The notes under the pieces: generated by a model | The model's input: the letters and a program-made list of their open reading frames with translations, nothing else | Told to the model about the DNA's origin: nothing | Databases searched by the model: none | Origin: CAJPPJ01 sp963536495 | GTDB lineage: Bacteria; Bacillota_I; Bacilli_A; RF39; UBA660 | Length of the DNA: 64,000 nt | NCBI GenBank assembly: GCA_963536495.1 | Contig: CAUTAF010000001.1 | Coordinates: 1 to 64,000, forward strand | Direction: 5' to 3' | Part shown: positions 7,778 to 17,220 of the stretch, piece after piece | Numbering within the stretch: position 1 is the first letter of the stretch | How the letters are laid out: every line of letters starts with the position of its first letter | Position numbers and translations under genes: made by a program

Positions 7778-9807
7778 AAGAACGTTATTTAGAATTAGTA
7801 AAAAAAATACAGGATGCAGATTATAAATATCATACATTAGATAATCCAGATATTTCTGATAGAGAATATGATTCTTTACTTAGAGAATTGTTCAAAATAG
7901 AAGAAGAATATCCGGAGTTTAAAACTATTGATTCTCCATCTAATAGAGTTGGTGGAACAATTTTATCTAGTTTTAACAAAGTTATGCATTCTACACCTAT
8001 GTTATCTTTAGCAAATGTTTACAATGAAGAAGAAATAAACAATTTTGTTCAAAGCATAAATGAAGAAGATTTTATTTGTGAGATGAAAATAGATGGACTT
8101 AGTGTGAGTGTAATATATGAAAATGGTTATTTAAAACAAGCTCTTACTAGAGGAAATGGTATAGAAGGTGAAGATGTTACAGAAAATGTTAAAACAATAA
8201 AAACTATACCTTTAAAACTAACTGAAGAAGTATCTCTTGAAGTAAGAGGAGAAATCTTCATGGAAAAAGATACTCTTAATAAATTAAATAAAGAGATAGA
8301 AGAAAAAAACAAGTTAATAGAAGAAGAAAATAAAGAAAAAATAGCTTTAGGTAAAAAGACAAAAAAACTTTTAGAACTATTTAAAAATGAAAGAAATGCA
8401 GCAGCTGGTTCTATTAGACAACTTGATTCGAAAATAACAGCAAAAAGAAATTTAAAAAATATCATGTATCAATTGGTAAATCCTTTAAATTATAATTTAC
8501 ATACTCAATTAGAAGTATTAAATTATTTATCTAAATTAGGTTTTAAAACTAATGATAAAATTAATTCTTTAGTAAAAGGTTCTAAAGGAATAAATAAGTT
8601 TATTAATGATATATTTGATTTAAGAAAAGATTTAAATTATCCAACTGATGGAGTTGTAATAAAATTAAATAATATCGATAAATGGCAAGAACTTGGAACA
8701 ACAGCAAAATATCCTAGATGGGCAGTAGCATATAAATTTCCAGAAGATAAAGTTATAACTAAATTAGAACAATTTATTTTTACTGTAGGAAGAACTGGTA
8801 AGGTAACACCAAATGCTATACTTTCACCTTCTCTTATTGCTGGTACTACAGTAAAAAGAGCAACTTTACATAATGAAGATTACGTTGTTAATCGAGATTT
8901 AAGAGAAAACGATTATGTTTATATTAAAAAAGCTGCAGAAATTATTCCAGAGGTAATAGAACCTCTTGTTGAAAGAAGAACAGGAGAAGAGATAAAGTTC
9001 GAAATGATTAAAACTTGTCCTATATGTTCAAGTACTTTAGAAAGAAAAGAAAATCAAGCAGATTGGTATTGTTTAAATCCGGAGTGTCCTGCTAAAGCAA
9101 TTGAGGCTTTAATACATTTTGTTAGTAGAAATGCAATGTATATAGAAGGTCTAGGAGAAGAAATAATTGAAGATTTTTATAACTTAGGATATATAAAAAA
9201 TTACTGTGATATTTTTAAATTAGAAGAACATAAAGAAGATTTAATAGAATTAGAAGGATTTGGAAATAAGAGTGTAGAAAAAATATTATCTAATATTGAA
9301 AAAGCAAAAACTGTTTCTTTAGAAAAATTATTATTTGCTATAGGTATACCAAATGTAGGTGAAAAAACAGCTAAAGTATTAGCTAAGAATTATAAAACAT
9401 TAGATAATATAATTGCTGCATCTAAAGAAGATTTAATAAAATTAAAAGATATTGGTGAAATTATAGCAGACTCTATTATTAATTATTTTAATCTAGAAAA
9501 TAATCAAAAAATAATAGAAGAATTAAGAAAATTAAATATTAATTTTGAATATAAAGGAAAAGAAAATATAAATGAATTTATAAATGGTAAAAGAATAGTT
9601 GTAACTGGAAGTTTAGTTAAATATTCTAGAAAAGAAATAGAAGAGTTAATTGAAACAAATGGAGGTATGACATCATCTTCAGTTTCTAAATTAACTGATT
9701 ATGTAGTAGTAGGAGAAAATCCAGGAAGTAAAAGAACTAAAGCAGAAGAACTTAATATACCTATTCTTACAGAAGAAGAATTTATAGAAAAATTAAATAA
9801 TAATTAA
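7768..9807 (+). CDS. ligA: NAD+-dependent DNA ligase LigA
   Basis: LigA seals nicks in replication and repair using NAD+. The 679-residue protein has the Ia domain (YHTLDNPDISDREYD), adenylated K107 in EMKIDG, the RGEIF and DGVVIK nucleotidyltransferase motifs, an OB fold, a four-Cys zinc finger (CPIC...C...C, ~408-432), helix-hairpin-helix repeats and a C-terminal BRCT domain (GKRIVVTGSL onward). Between the RGEIFM and RNAAAGSIRQLD motifs there is a lysine/glutamate-rich insert that looks about 15-20 residues longer than in E. coli LigA. The start overlaps the upstream gene; the only SD-like GGAG is about 17 bases away, so translational coupling is likely. Confidence 0.97.
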   Translation: MEIKERYLELVKKIQDADYKYHTLDNPDISDREYDSLLRELFKIEEEYPEFKTIDSPSNRVGGTILSSFNKVMHSTPMLSLANVYNEEEINNFVQSINEEDFICEMKIDGLSVSVIYENGYLKQALTRGNGIEGEDVTENVKTIKTIPLKLTEEVSLEVRGEIFMEKDTLNKLNKEIEEKNKLIEEENKEKIALGKKTKKLLELFKNERNAAAGSIRQLDSKITAKRNLKNIMYQLVNPLNYNLHTQLEVLNYLSKLGFKTNDKINSLVKGSKGINKFINDIFDLRKDLNYPTDGVVIKLNNIDKWQELGTTAKYPRWAVAYKFPEDKVITKLEQFIFTVGRTGKVTPNAILSPSLIAGTTVKRATLHNEDYVVNRDLRENDYVYIKKAAEIIPEVIEPLVERRTGEEIKFEMIKTCPICSSTLERKENQADWYCLNPECPAKAIEALIHFVSRNAMYIEGLGEEIIEDFYNLGYIKNYCDIFKLEEHKEDLIELEGFGNKSVEKILSNIEKAKTVSLEKLLFAIGIPNVGEKTAKVLAKNYKTLDNIIAASKEDLIKLKDIGEIIADSIINYFNLENNQKIIEELRKLNINFEYKGKENINEFINGKRIVVTGSLVKYSRKEIEELIETNGGMTSSSVSKLTDYVVVGENPGSKRTKAEELNIPILTEEEFIEKLNNN

Positions 9808-9859
9808 AATTTTATTTTTATATTTTTCTATATTTGTTAAAATATAAAACGAGGTTTTT

Positions 9860-12670
9860 ATGGATAAAATAATTGTAAAAGGTGCAAGAGAAAATAATTT
9901 AAAAAATATAGATATTGAAATACCAAAAAATAAACTAACTGTTATTACAGGGGTATCTGGAAGTGGTAAATCGTCCCTTGCTTTTGATACTATATATGCT
10001 GAAGGAGAAAGAAGATATGTTGAAAGTTTATCTTCTTATGCTAGACAATTTTTAGGTGGAAGTGAAAAACCAGATGTAGATTCTATAGATGGCTTATCAC
10101 CTTCTATTAGTATCGATCAAAAGACAACTAGTAAAAATCCTAGATCAACAGTTGGTACGGTAACAGAAATTTATGATTACCTAAGACTTTTATATGCAAG
10201 AGTAGGTAGTGTTTATTGTCCAAATCATAATATAGAAATTTCTTCTCAATCTATAGAAGAAATGACAGAAAGAATTATGAAACTTGAAGAAAATACAAAA
10301 GTAATTATTCTTTCTCCAGTTGTTGATAATGAAAAAGGTGAACATAAAGATTTAATAGCTAATTTTATTAAAGATGGTTTTGTAAGAGCTAGAATTGATA
10401 AAGAAATGGTTGATTTATCTAGTGATATAAAACTAGAAAAAAATAAAAAACACAAAATAGATTTAGTAATAGATAGATTAGTAATTAAAGCAGAAATTAG
10501 ATCTAGACTTTTTGAAGCTTTAGAACTTGCAGTAAAATTAGGAAACGGAAAAGTAATAGTAGATATCTTAAATGATAAAGAAATAATACTATCTTCTAAG
10601 TTTGCGTGTCCACATTGTGATTTTTCACTACCAGAACTTGAACCAATTATGTTTTCTTTTAATTCTCCTTATGGAGCGTGTGAGGCATGTAATGGTATAG
10701 GTGTAAAATTAAAAATTGATCCGGATTTATTACTACCTAATCCAAGTCTTTCAATAAGAGAAGGAGTATTTTCTAAGCTTTATGGAGATGAAGATAGTAT
10801 TTTTTATAAACAACTCGAATGTTTTTGTAATCATTATAAAATTTCTTTATCTAAACCATTTGAAAAATTAACAAAAAAAGAAAAAGATTTAATTTTTTAT
10901 GGAAGTGATGAACTAATTCATTTTAAATATTCTAGTAGAAGTGGTAATTCATATAATAAAGTTGAACCATTTGAAGGAGTAATAAACAGTTTAGAAAGAA
11001 GATATCTTGATACTAAAAGTGAATGGTTAAGAGAATGGTTAGAAGGTTTCATGATTGAAACTAAATGTGAAGTATGTAACGGTAAACGTTTAAATGAAAA
11101 AGTTTTATCAGTTAAAATAAATAATTTAAATATAGCAGAACTTTGTAATTTATCTATAAAGGATGCACTTATATTTTTTGAAAATTTAAAACTGGATAAA
11201 GAAAAAATCCAAATTGCTAAATTATTACTTGAAGAAATAAAAAATAGGTTAGTATTTTTAAAAAATGTAGGTCTAGATTATTTAACACTATCAAGAACTG
11301 CTACTAGTTTAAGTGGTGGAGAATCTCAAAGAATTAGACTTGCAACTCAAGTTGGTTCTAAATTAACTGGAGTTTTATATGTTTTAGATGAACCTTCTAT
11401 TGGTCTACATCAAAGAGATAACGATAGACTTATAAATACTCTTATGACTATGAGAGATATAGGTAATACTTTAATAGTTGTAGAACACGATGAAGATATG
11501 ATGTTAAAAAGTGATTATTTAATAGATATTGGTCCTTTTGCCGGTGATCAAGGTGGAGAAGTAATTGCTTATGGAACACCTGAAGAAGTAATGAAAAACA
11601 AAAATAGTTTAACTGGTAACTTTTTATCGGGAAGAGAAAAAATAGAAGTTCCAAAAACTAGAAAGAAACCAAAGAAGTTTATTGAAATAAAAGGTGCTAA
11701 ACAAAATAACTTAAAAAATATAGATGTGAAAATTCCTCTTGGAGTATTCACTTGTGTAACCGGAGTATCGGGAAGTGGTAAATCATCTTTAATTATGGAA
11801 ATACTTAGTAAAAAAGTTCAATCTACTTTATATAAATCTAAAGTAAAACCAGGAGAATTTAAATCTATAAAAGGATTAGAACATATAGATAAATTAGTAG
11901 AAATAACACAAGATCCAATAGGTAGAACTCCAAGAAGTAATCCTGTTACATATACGGGAATATTTGATGATATTAGAAACTTATTTGCTGAAACCAAAGA
12001 AGCTAAAATAAAAGGATTTGGAAAAGATAGATTTTCATTTAATGTTAAAGGTGGAAGATGTGAAGCTTGTAGAGGAGATGGAGTTAAAAAGATAGAAATG
12101 AACTTCTTACCTGATGTCTATGTTACATGTGAAGTATGTAAAGGTAAAAGATATAATAGCGAAACATTAAATATTAAATATAAGAATAAAACAATAACAG
12201 ATGTTTTAGAAATGAGAGTTAGTGAAGCTATAGAGTTTTTTGAAAATATACCAAAGATACATAATAAGTTAAAAGTTTTAGAAGATGTTGGATTATCATA
12301 TATAAAATTAGGTCAAATAGCACCAACTCTTAGTGGAGGAGAAGCTAGTAGAGTAAAACTTGCAAAAGAACTACAAAAGAAACCTACTGGTAAAACTTTA
12401 TATATTATGGATGAACCAACTACTGGACTTCATTCTTATGATATAAAACGACTTCTTGCAATTATTAAAAAAATCGTTGATAATGATGATAGTGTAATAG
12501 TAATTGAACATAATTTAGATGTTATAAAATCTGCAGATTATATAATAGATATTGGACTAGAAGGTGGAGATAAAGGTGGAGAAGTAGTAGCTTATGGAAC
12601 ACCTGAAGAAATAATTAAAAATAAAGATTCTATTACAGCTAAATATTTAAAAGAAAAATTAGAGGTATAA
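9860..12670 (+). CDS. uvrA: Excinuclease ABC subunit A
   Basis: UvrA recognises DNA damage and loads UvrB in nucleotide-excision repair. The 936-residue protein has two ABC ATPase halves, each with GVSGSGKSS (first at about 31-40), LSGGE signatures, and Walker B LYVLDEPSIGLH and LYIMDEPTTGLH. Zinc fingers are at CPHCDF...CEAC and CEAC...CEVC. It has its own extended -10 (TGTTAAAAT, 9835-9843) and ribosome site CGAGG. uvrB is not in the window. Confidence 0.98.
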   Translation: MDKIIVKGARENNLKNIDIEIPKNKLTVITGVSGSGKSSLAFDTIYAEGERRYVESLSSYARQFLGGSEKPDVDSIDGLSPSISIDQKTTSKNPRSTVGTVTEIYDYLRLLYARVGSVYCPNHNIEISSQSIEEMTERIMKLEENTKVIILSPVVDNEKGEHKDLIANFIKDGFVRARIDKEMVDLSSDIKLEKNKKHKIDLVIDRLVIKAEIRSRLFEALELAVKLGNGKVIVDILNDKEIILSSKFACPHCDFSLPELEPIMFSFNSPYGACEACNGIGVKLKIDPDLLLPNPSLSIREGVFSKLYGDEDSIFYKQLECFCNHYKISLSKPFEKLTKKEKDLIFYGSDELIHFKYSSRSGNSYNKVEPFEGVINSLERRYLDTKSEWLREWLEGFMIETKCEVCNGKRLNEKVLSVKINNLNIAELCNLSIKDALIFFENLKLDKEKIQIAKLLLEEIKNRLVFLKNVGLDYLTLSRTATSLSGGESQRIRLATQVGSKLTGVLYVLDEPSIGLHQRDNDRLINTLMTMRDIGNTLIVVEHDEDMMLKSDYLIDIGPFAGDQGGEVIAYGTPEEVMKNKNSLTGNFLSGREKIEVPKTRKKPKKFIEIKGAKQNNLKNIDVKIPLGVFTCVTGVSGSGKSSLIMEILSKKVQSTLYKSKVKPGEFKSIKGLEHIDKLVEITQDPIGRTPRSNPVTYTGIFDDIRNLFAETKEAKIKGFGKDRFSFNVKGGRCEACRGDGVKKIEMNFLPDVYVTCEVCKGKRYNSETLNIKYKNKTITDVLEMRVSEAIEFFENIPKIHNKLKVLEDVGLSYIKLGQIAPTLSGGEASRVKLAKELQKKPTGKTLYIMDEPTTGLHSYDIKRLLAIIKKIVDNDDSVIVIEHNLDVIKSADYIIDIGLEGGDKGGEVVAYGTPEEIIKNKDSITAKYLKEKLEV

Positions 12671-12671
12671 A

Positions 12672-13070
12672 ATGAAATATTTAAAAGAAAGTTTACAAGT
12701 ACTAATATATATTATTCTTTACTCTTTGGTATTTTATATAGTGGGATATTTATTAAAATTATTTTATATAAACAAAACTTATCTTTATGTTATTTGTTTA
12801 TTAGCTGGTATTTTAATATATTTATTTAATAAAATAATAAAACCTTTATTAAATCATATTACTTTGACATTTATAGGTTTAACTTTTGGTTTATTTTACT
12901 TTGTTAATAATGCAATTATTTTAAAATTAGTAGAATTAATATTAAATGAAAATGTTAGATTTAATGGTATTTTAAATATACTTGTAATATCTTTTTTAAT
13001 GACTATAATTACTTTTATTTTAGAAGAAATATTTGTTAAAGGATTTTTAAAGGTGAGTAATTATGAATAG
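12672..13070 (+). CDS. YvlD-like four-helix membrane protein (PF04020-type)
   Basis: This 132-residue protein has four predicted membrane helices. The segment FNKIIKPLLNHITL followed by GLTFGLFYFVNNAIIL matches the N-x(4)-P-LxxxLTLP...LTLGLF...NAxxL pattern of the YvlD / phage-holin-IV-like family. The function is unknown. In Bacillus subtilis yvlD lies near lgt and uvrA, so the neighbourhood is conserved. It starts one base after the uvrA stop and overlaps lgt by 8 bases. Confidence 0.72.
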   Translation: MKYLKESLQVLIYIILYSLVFYIVGYLLKLFYINKTYLYVICLLAGILIYLFNKIIKPLLNHITLTFIGLTFGLFYFVNNAIILKLVELILNENVRFNGILNILVISFLMTIITFILEEIFVKGFLKVSNYE

Positions 13071-13866
13071 AGTTTTATTTGATTTAGGTTTTATTCAAAT
13101 ATATTGGTATTCTTTATGTATATTTATAGGGATGTTTGTAGGTTTATTTTATGTATTTAAAGAATCTAAAAGATTAGAATTAGATCAAGATTTTATAATA
13201 AATATGATATTTTATACAATGATATTTGGAATATGTGGAGCTAGACTTTATTATGTATTATTTAATTTACCATATTACATAGTTAGACCTATAGAAATAC
13301 TAGAAATATGGAATGGTGGATTAGCAATACATGGAGGTATGATAGCAGGTTTAATATTTGTAAGATATTATACTCATAAACATGGTTTATCTTTATATAG
13401 AATTTTAGATCTTATAATACCTGCTTTACTTTTAGGTCAAATAATTGGTAGATGGGGTAATTTCTTTAATCAAGAAGCATATGGGCCTATAGTTACTTCT
13501 GATAGTTTAAATTATTTACCAACATTAGTAAAAAATAATATGTTAATTAATGGAAGTTATAGGATGCCTTTATTTTTATATGAAAGTATACTTAATTTTA
13601 TAGCTTTAATAACAGTTTTAGTAATAAGAAAGATGCCACTGTTAAAAAATGGTTATATTACTTCTTTATATTTAGTTTGGTATGGAGTAGTAAGATTAAT
13701 ATTAGAACAATTTAGAACAGATTCATTATATTTTGGAAGTCTTAGGGTTGCACAATTTATTTCCTTAATCATGATTGTAGCAGGATTTATAATATTTATT
13801 ATAAATAGAAGAGGTAGAAGATTAGAAAATTTATATAATGGAGAAGTAGTAGTTATAACTGAGTAA
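13063..13866 (+). CDS. lgt: Prolipoprotein diacylglyceryl transferase Lgt
   Basis: Lgt moves a diacylglyceryl group from phosphatidylglycerol to the lipobox Cys of prolipoproteins. The 267-residue, multi-spanning protein has GARLYYVLF, the GGLAIHGG motif with its catalytic-site His, and the family signature GRWGNFFNQEAYG. The ribosome site is AAGGTGAG. A likely substrate in the window is the PrsA lipoprotein at 35324. Confidence 0.96.
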   Translation: MNRVLFDLGFIQIYWYSLCIFIGMFVGLFYVFKESKRLELDQDFIINMIFYTMIFGICGARLYYVLFNLPYYIVRPIEILEIWNGGLAIHGGMIAGLIFVRYYTHKHGLSLYRILDLIIPALLLGQIIGRWGNFFNQEAYGPIVTSDSLNYLPTLVKNNMLINGSYRMPLFLYESILNFIALITVLVIRKMPLLKNGYITSLYLVWYGVVRLILEQFRTDSLYFGSLRVAQFISLIMIVAGFIIFIINRRGRRLENLYNGEVVVITE

Positions 13867-13897
13867 ATGAGCTTATGAAAGCTTATTTGCTTTTTTT
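13865..13897 (+). terminator. Intrinsic terminator after lgt
   Basis: AAATGAGCTT (13865-13874) pairs with AAGCTTATTT (13879-13888) with one G-T pair and an ATGA loop, followed by GC and seven T. Confidence 0.8.
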
Positions 13898-13906
13898 GTT
13901 AAAAAA

Positions 13907-13915
13907 TGATATAAT
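13907..13915 (+). promoter_or_regulatory. Extended -10 promoter for the small basic protein
   Basis: TGATATAAT with TATAAT at 13910-13915, 23 bases before the ATG at 13939. GGGGTGA is the ribosome site. Confidence 0.55.
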
Positions 13916-13938
13916 AAGCCAATATTTAGGGGTGAAAT

Positions 13939-14244
13939 ATGAAAAATTTAAAGTTAAAGAAGAGATTTTTAGAACATGATAAATTTAAAATATCTAAAAA
14001 GAAATTTAGTTTTTTAAAAGTGAGAAAAAATGTTTTTATACCATTAAAGATGAATATAACTAGATATATATTAAAAGGATTTAATATATTTAAAAAGAAA
14101 AAAGTAAATAAAAAAACTATTAAGACAAAAGAATTTTATAAATTAAGAGATATAGAAAAAAATTATAATAAGACTTTATTATTAAGTGATTCTTATATAA
14201 AAAAAGAAGGAAATGTAGAAACAGTAGAAATGTTGTTTAAATAA
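13939..14244 (+). CDS. Small highly basic protein of unknown function
   Basis: I do not recognise this 101-residue protein. It is strongly lysine-rich (runs such as KKKKVNKKTIKTK) with alternating aromatic/hydrophobic residues and no membrane span or signal peptide. Its charge would suit nucleic-acid, ribosome or membrane-surface binding, but nothing in the sequence proves this. The ribosome site GGGGTGA is strong and a promoter precedes it. A second promoter follows before 14271, so it may be transcribed alone. Confidence 0.6.
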   Translation: MKNLKLKKRFLEHDKFKISKKKFSFLKVRKNVFIPLKMNITRYILKGFNIFKKKKVNKKTIKTKEFYKLRDIEKNYNKTLLLSDSYIKKEGNVETVEMLFK

Positions 14245-14245
14245 A

Positions 14246-14254
14246 TGTTATAAT
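14246..14254 (+). promoter_or_regulatory. Extended -10 promoter of the tldD/tldE cluster
   Basis: TGTTATAAT with TATAAT at 14249-14254. The expected transcript starts near 14261, at the AGGAG ribosome site itself, giving a leader of about 10 nt. Confidence 0.55.
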
Positions 14255-14270
14255 TTTATTAGGAGTATAT

Positions 14271-14624
14271 ATGTTTAGTTGGTTAGTAAGTGATTGGTTT
14301 GGAATTATATATTTAATTATATTTATTATAAATATTATATTTTCAATTTATATGATGTTTAATTATTTAAGAAGAACTGGTATTTTTCAATTTATATCAT
14401 CTGTTTTTTTAATGTTTATGTTATCTATTTTTTTATCAAGTACAAAAGGGTTAAATAATATAGATAAATTAGCAAAACTTTATAATAATGATTTTTATTT
14501 AAAAATAGTGATTTTATTAAATATAATATTATATATTTTCTTTATATTGAATTTATTAAGAATAGTTAATTTAAAATTAAAACAATCAGGGGAATTTAAT
14601 GAAAAGATTAAAAGAAATAAATAA
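14271..14624 (+). CDS. Small membrane protein, unknown function
   Basis: This 117-residue protein has three predicted membrane helices (~10-32, ~38-56 and ~78-100) and a basic C-terminus. I do not recognise a family. AGGAG lies 6 bases before the ATG. It overlaps the tldD gene by 26 bases, which ties it to the TldD/TldE pair. Confidence 0.65.
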   Translation: MFSWLVSDWFGIIYLIIFIINIIFSIYMMFNYLRRTGIFQFISSVFLMFMLSIFLSSTKGLNNIDKLAKLYNNDFYLKIVILLNIILYIFFILNLLRIVNLKLKQSGEFNEKIKRNK

Positions 14625-15948
14625 CTTATATAATTATGCAGATTATGTTGAATTTTACGAAGAGTTTTCAAAAAGTAAAGTTTATAATTTTATTGACTCT
14701 AAATTAGATGATATTATTACAAATAATACAAAAGGTTTAGGTGTGCGTTTAATAAAAGACGATACAATTTTTTATGTTGCTACAAATAAAAAATATGATT
14801 TTAATGATTTAAAATCGTTTTTTTCAATTAAAAATGAAAAAACTCCATTAATATTTAAAGATATTAAAGTTTATGAAGATCAAATTGAAGTTAAGTTTAA
14901 AGATATAACTAATGAAGAAAAGAAAAACTTTTTTACTATGATAGATAAAATAATTAGAGAACATTCTAGTTTAATAAAACAAGTATCAATTAGACTTAGT
15001 GAAATGACAAAAGAAATAAAAATATTAAATACTAAATTAGATAATATAAAATATATCAAATATTTAACTAGACTACTGATAACTGTAGTAGCAGAAGAAA
15101 AAGGTAAAATGGTAGAACATAGTATGACTTTTTCTAATAAAGGAGGACTGGAGCTATTAAGTAATGAAGATTTTCCAACAAAAGCATTAGAAATAGCAAA
15201 AATAGTTATTGAAAAATTATCTGCTAAAAAGATTAAAGGTGGAAAAATGCCTGTTATTTTAAATAATGGTTTTGGAGCAGTTATTTTTCATGAAGCTTGT
15301 GGACATGGTTTAGAAGCAGAAGCTTTAAAAAACAATTTAACAGTATTTAAAGGTGATTTAGGAAAGAAAATTGCAAGTGATAAGGTAACATTAATAGATA
15401 ATCCTAAACTTTATAAATTATATGGTTCTAATATTGTAGATGATGAAGGTAATTTAACAAAAGAAGTTAAATTAATTGAAAATGGTATATTAAAAAGTTA
15501 CTTAGTAGATTATTTTAATGGTAAAAACTTATCTCTTGAAATAACATCTTCTTCTAGAAGAGAAAATTATTTGTATAAACCTACATCAAGAATGTCTAAT
15601 ACTTATTTATTACCTGGAAAAGATAAAATAGAAGATATGATAAAATCCATAGATTATGGAATATATGCAAAAGAAATGGGAGGAGGATCTGTAGATCCAT
15701 CTACTGGTAATTTTAATTTTTATATATCATTACCTTATTTAATAGAAAATGGTGAAATAAAAGAATTACTAGAACCTATGACTTTAGTTGGTAATAGTAA
15801 AGAAATATTACAAAATGTAGAAATGGTATCTGATGATTTAAAATTAGAAGCGGGTATTTGTGGAGCATCTAGTGGAAATATACCAGTTACTATAGGACAA
15901 CCTACAATTAAAATAAAAGAAATATTAGTTGGAGGAAACGATGAATAA
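14599..15948 (+). CDS. tldD: TldD-family zinc metalloprotease
   Basis: TldD is the catalytic subunit of the TldD/TldE protease, which in E. coli degrades unfolded peptides (microcin B17 leader, CcdA). The 449-residue product has the HExxxH zinc site HEACGH at 231-236 followed by GLEAEAL, and the C-terminal CGASSGNIPVTIGQPTIKI element. The start is ATG 14599 with CAGGGGA upstream. The tldE gene starts 8 bases before its stop. Confidence 0.9.
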   Translation: MKRLKEINNLYNYADYVEFYEEFSKSKVYNFIDSKLDDIITNNTKGLGVRLIKDDTIFYVATNKKYDFNDLKSFFSIKNEKTPLIFKDIKVYEDQIEVKFKDITNEEKKNFFTMIDKIIREHSSLIKQVSIRLSEMTKEIKILNTKLDNIKYIKYLTRLLITVVAEEKGKMVEHSMTFSNKGGLELLSNEDFPTKALEIAKIVIEKLSAKKIKGGKMPVILNNGFGAVIFHEACGHGLEAEALKNNLTVFKGDLGKKIASDKVTLIDNPKLYKLYGSNIVDDEGNLTKEVKLIENGILKSYLVDYFNGKNLSLEITSSSRRENYLYKPTSRMSNTYLLPGKDKIEDMIKSIDYGIYAKEMGGGSVDPSTGNFNFYISLPYLIENGEIKELLEPMTLVGNSKEILQNVEMVSDDLKLEAGICGASSGNIPVTIGQPTIKIKEILVGGNDE

Positions 15949-17212
15949 CAATGAATTCTTTAATCTATGTATTAATAGAGGTTTTTCGAATATAGAAATA
16001 ACTATTTATGATAATAAAGAATACATATCAGAAATAGAAAATGAAAAAATAAATTTTATTGATATGAAAAACAATGTTTTTTATGATATTAAAGCAAAAA
16101 AGAATAATAAAATAGTTAGATTAGAAAGTAATTATTTAGATGAAGATTTAATAGATTTATTAGAAGAAAAGATAAAGTATGTAGATACTAATCCTAATGA
16201 TAAATTTTTAGAACTTTTAGATAACAATAATATTATTCAAGTAAATGAAAATTCAAATTTTTCTACTTATGTTAATCAAATGAAAAAACTAACTAAATTA
16301 GAAGAAGATATTTTTAATATTACAGTTAATTTAGCATTTATAGTTTCTAAAATGAAAATAATTAATGATAAAGGTGTAAGTATAGAAAATGTAAATCTTT
16401 ATTATGATTTTTCTATCATAGCTTATGGTGAAAAAGAAGAAAAAATAAAAAATGCTAACAGAACAATTATGTTTAAAGATTATGATTTTAAATATTTAGA
16501 AAATTTAAGAGAAGAAGTAATAAAAGAAGTAAAAAATAAATTTAAAGTAAGTAATATAGAAAACAAAAAATATACTTGTTTATTAAAACAAGATGTAGTA
16601 GAAGAGATACTAAGTGAAATAATAGATGCTTTTAGTTTAAAAGCAGTTAATCTTAATTTATCTTTATTTAAAGATAGAATTGGTGAAAAAATATTTTCTG
16701 ATAAGATAACTTTAACAGAAGATCCATATAATGAAAAATATATAACTAGATATTTATTTGATGAAGAAGGAAATAAAACTTATAAAAAAAATATAATTGA
16801 AGATGGAATATTAAAATTATTTATATCTAATAATAAAGAAGCAGGTAAAAATTCATCTATATCAACTTCTAATGCTTTTGATGAAATTGGAGTTAGAAAT
16901 TTAGTTCTTGTTCCTGGTGAAAAAGAAGAAGAGGAAATAATAAAAAATCTAAAAGAAGTTTTAATTATAACTGATATAGCTGGAGCAGGAGGACAAGCAA
17001 TAGATATAGTAAGTGGTAATATTTCTTTATTAGTAAATGGTTTTTATGTAGTAGATGGAAAAATAAATTCATATTTTGAACAAGCTATAATGACTACTTC
17101 AATAAAAGAGTTATTTAATAATGTTTTAGAAGTTAGTAGTACAGTAAGATATTCAAATGAAATAGTAAGATCGCCATCTTTATTAATTAGTGATATAATA
17201 ATAAATAATTAG
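15941..17212 (+). CDS. tldE: TldE/PmbA-family partner of TldD
   Basis: This 423-residue PmbA/TldE-type protein lacks the HExxxH zinc motif, as expected for the non-catalytic subunit. It keeps the shared C-terminal fold, with GAGGQAIDIVSGNISLLVNG and an SPSLLISDIIINN ending. The start ATG 15941 has GGAGGA at 15930-15935, and a TTG start at 15929 would place the ribosome site inside the gene. With tldD it probably forms a cytoplasmic heterodimeric protease whose substrate here is unknown. Confidence 0.85.
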   Translation: MNNNEFFNLCINRGFSNIEITIYDNKEYISEIENEKINFIDMKNNVFYDIKAKKNNKIVRLESNYLDEDLIDLLEEKIKYVDTNPNDKFLELLDNNNIIQVNENSNFSTYVNQMKKLTKLEEDIFNITVNLAFIVSKMKIINDKGVSIENVNLYYDFSIIAYGEKEEKIKNANRTIMFKDYDFKYLENLREEVIKEVKNKFKVSNIENKKYTCLLKQDVVEEILSEIIDAFSLKAVNLNLSLFKDRIGEKIFSDKITLTEDPYNEKYITRYLFDEEGNKTYKKNIIEDGILKLFISNNKEAGKNSSISTSNAFDEIGVRNLVLVPGEKEEEEIIKNLKEVLIITDIAGAGGQAIDIVSGNISLLVNGFYVVDGKINSYFEQAIMTTSIKELFNNVLEVSSTVRYSNEIVRSPSLLISDIIINN

Positions 17213-17220
17213 GAGTATAC

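Noticed and set aside
8127..8465. 112-codon minus-strand frame inside ligA
   Set aside because: It is the mirror of a lysine/glutamate-rich part of LigA (giving Phe/Leu/Ser-rich translation) and lies wholly inside a certain gene.
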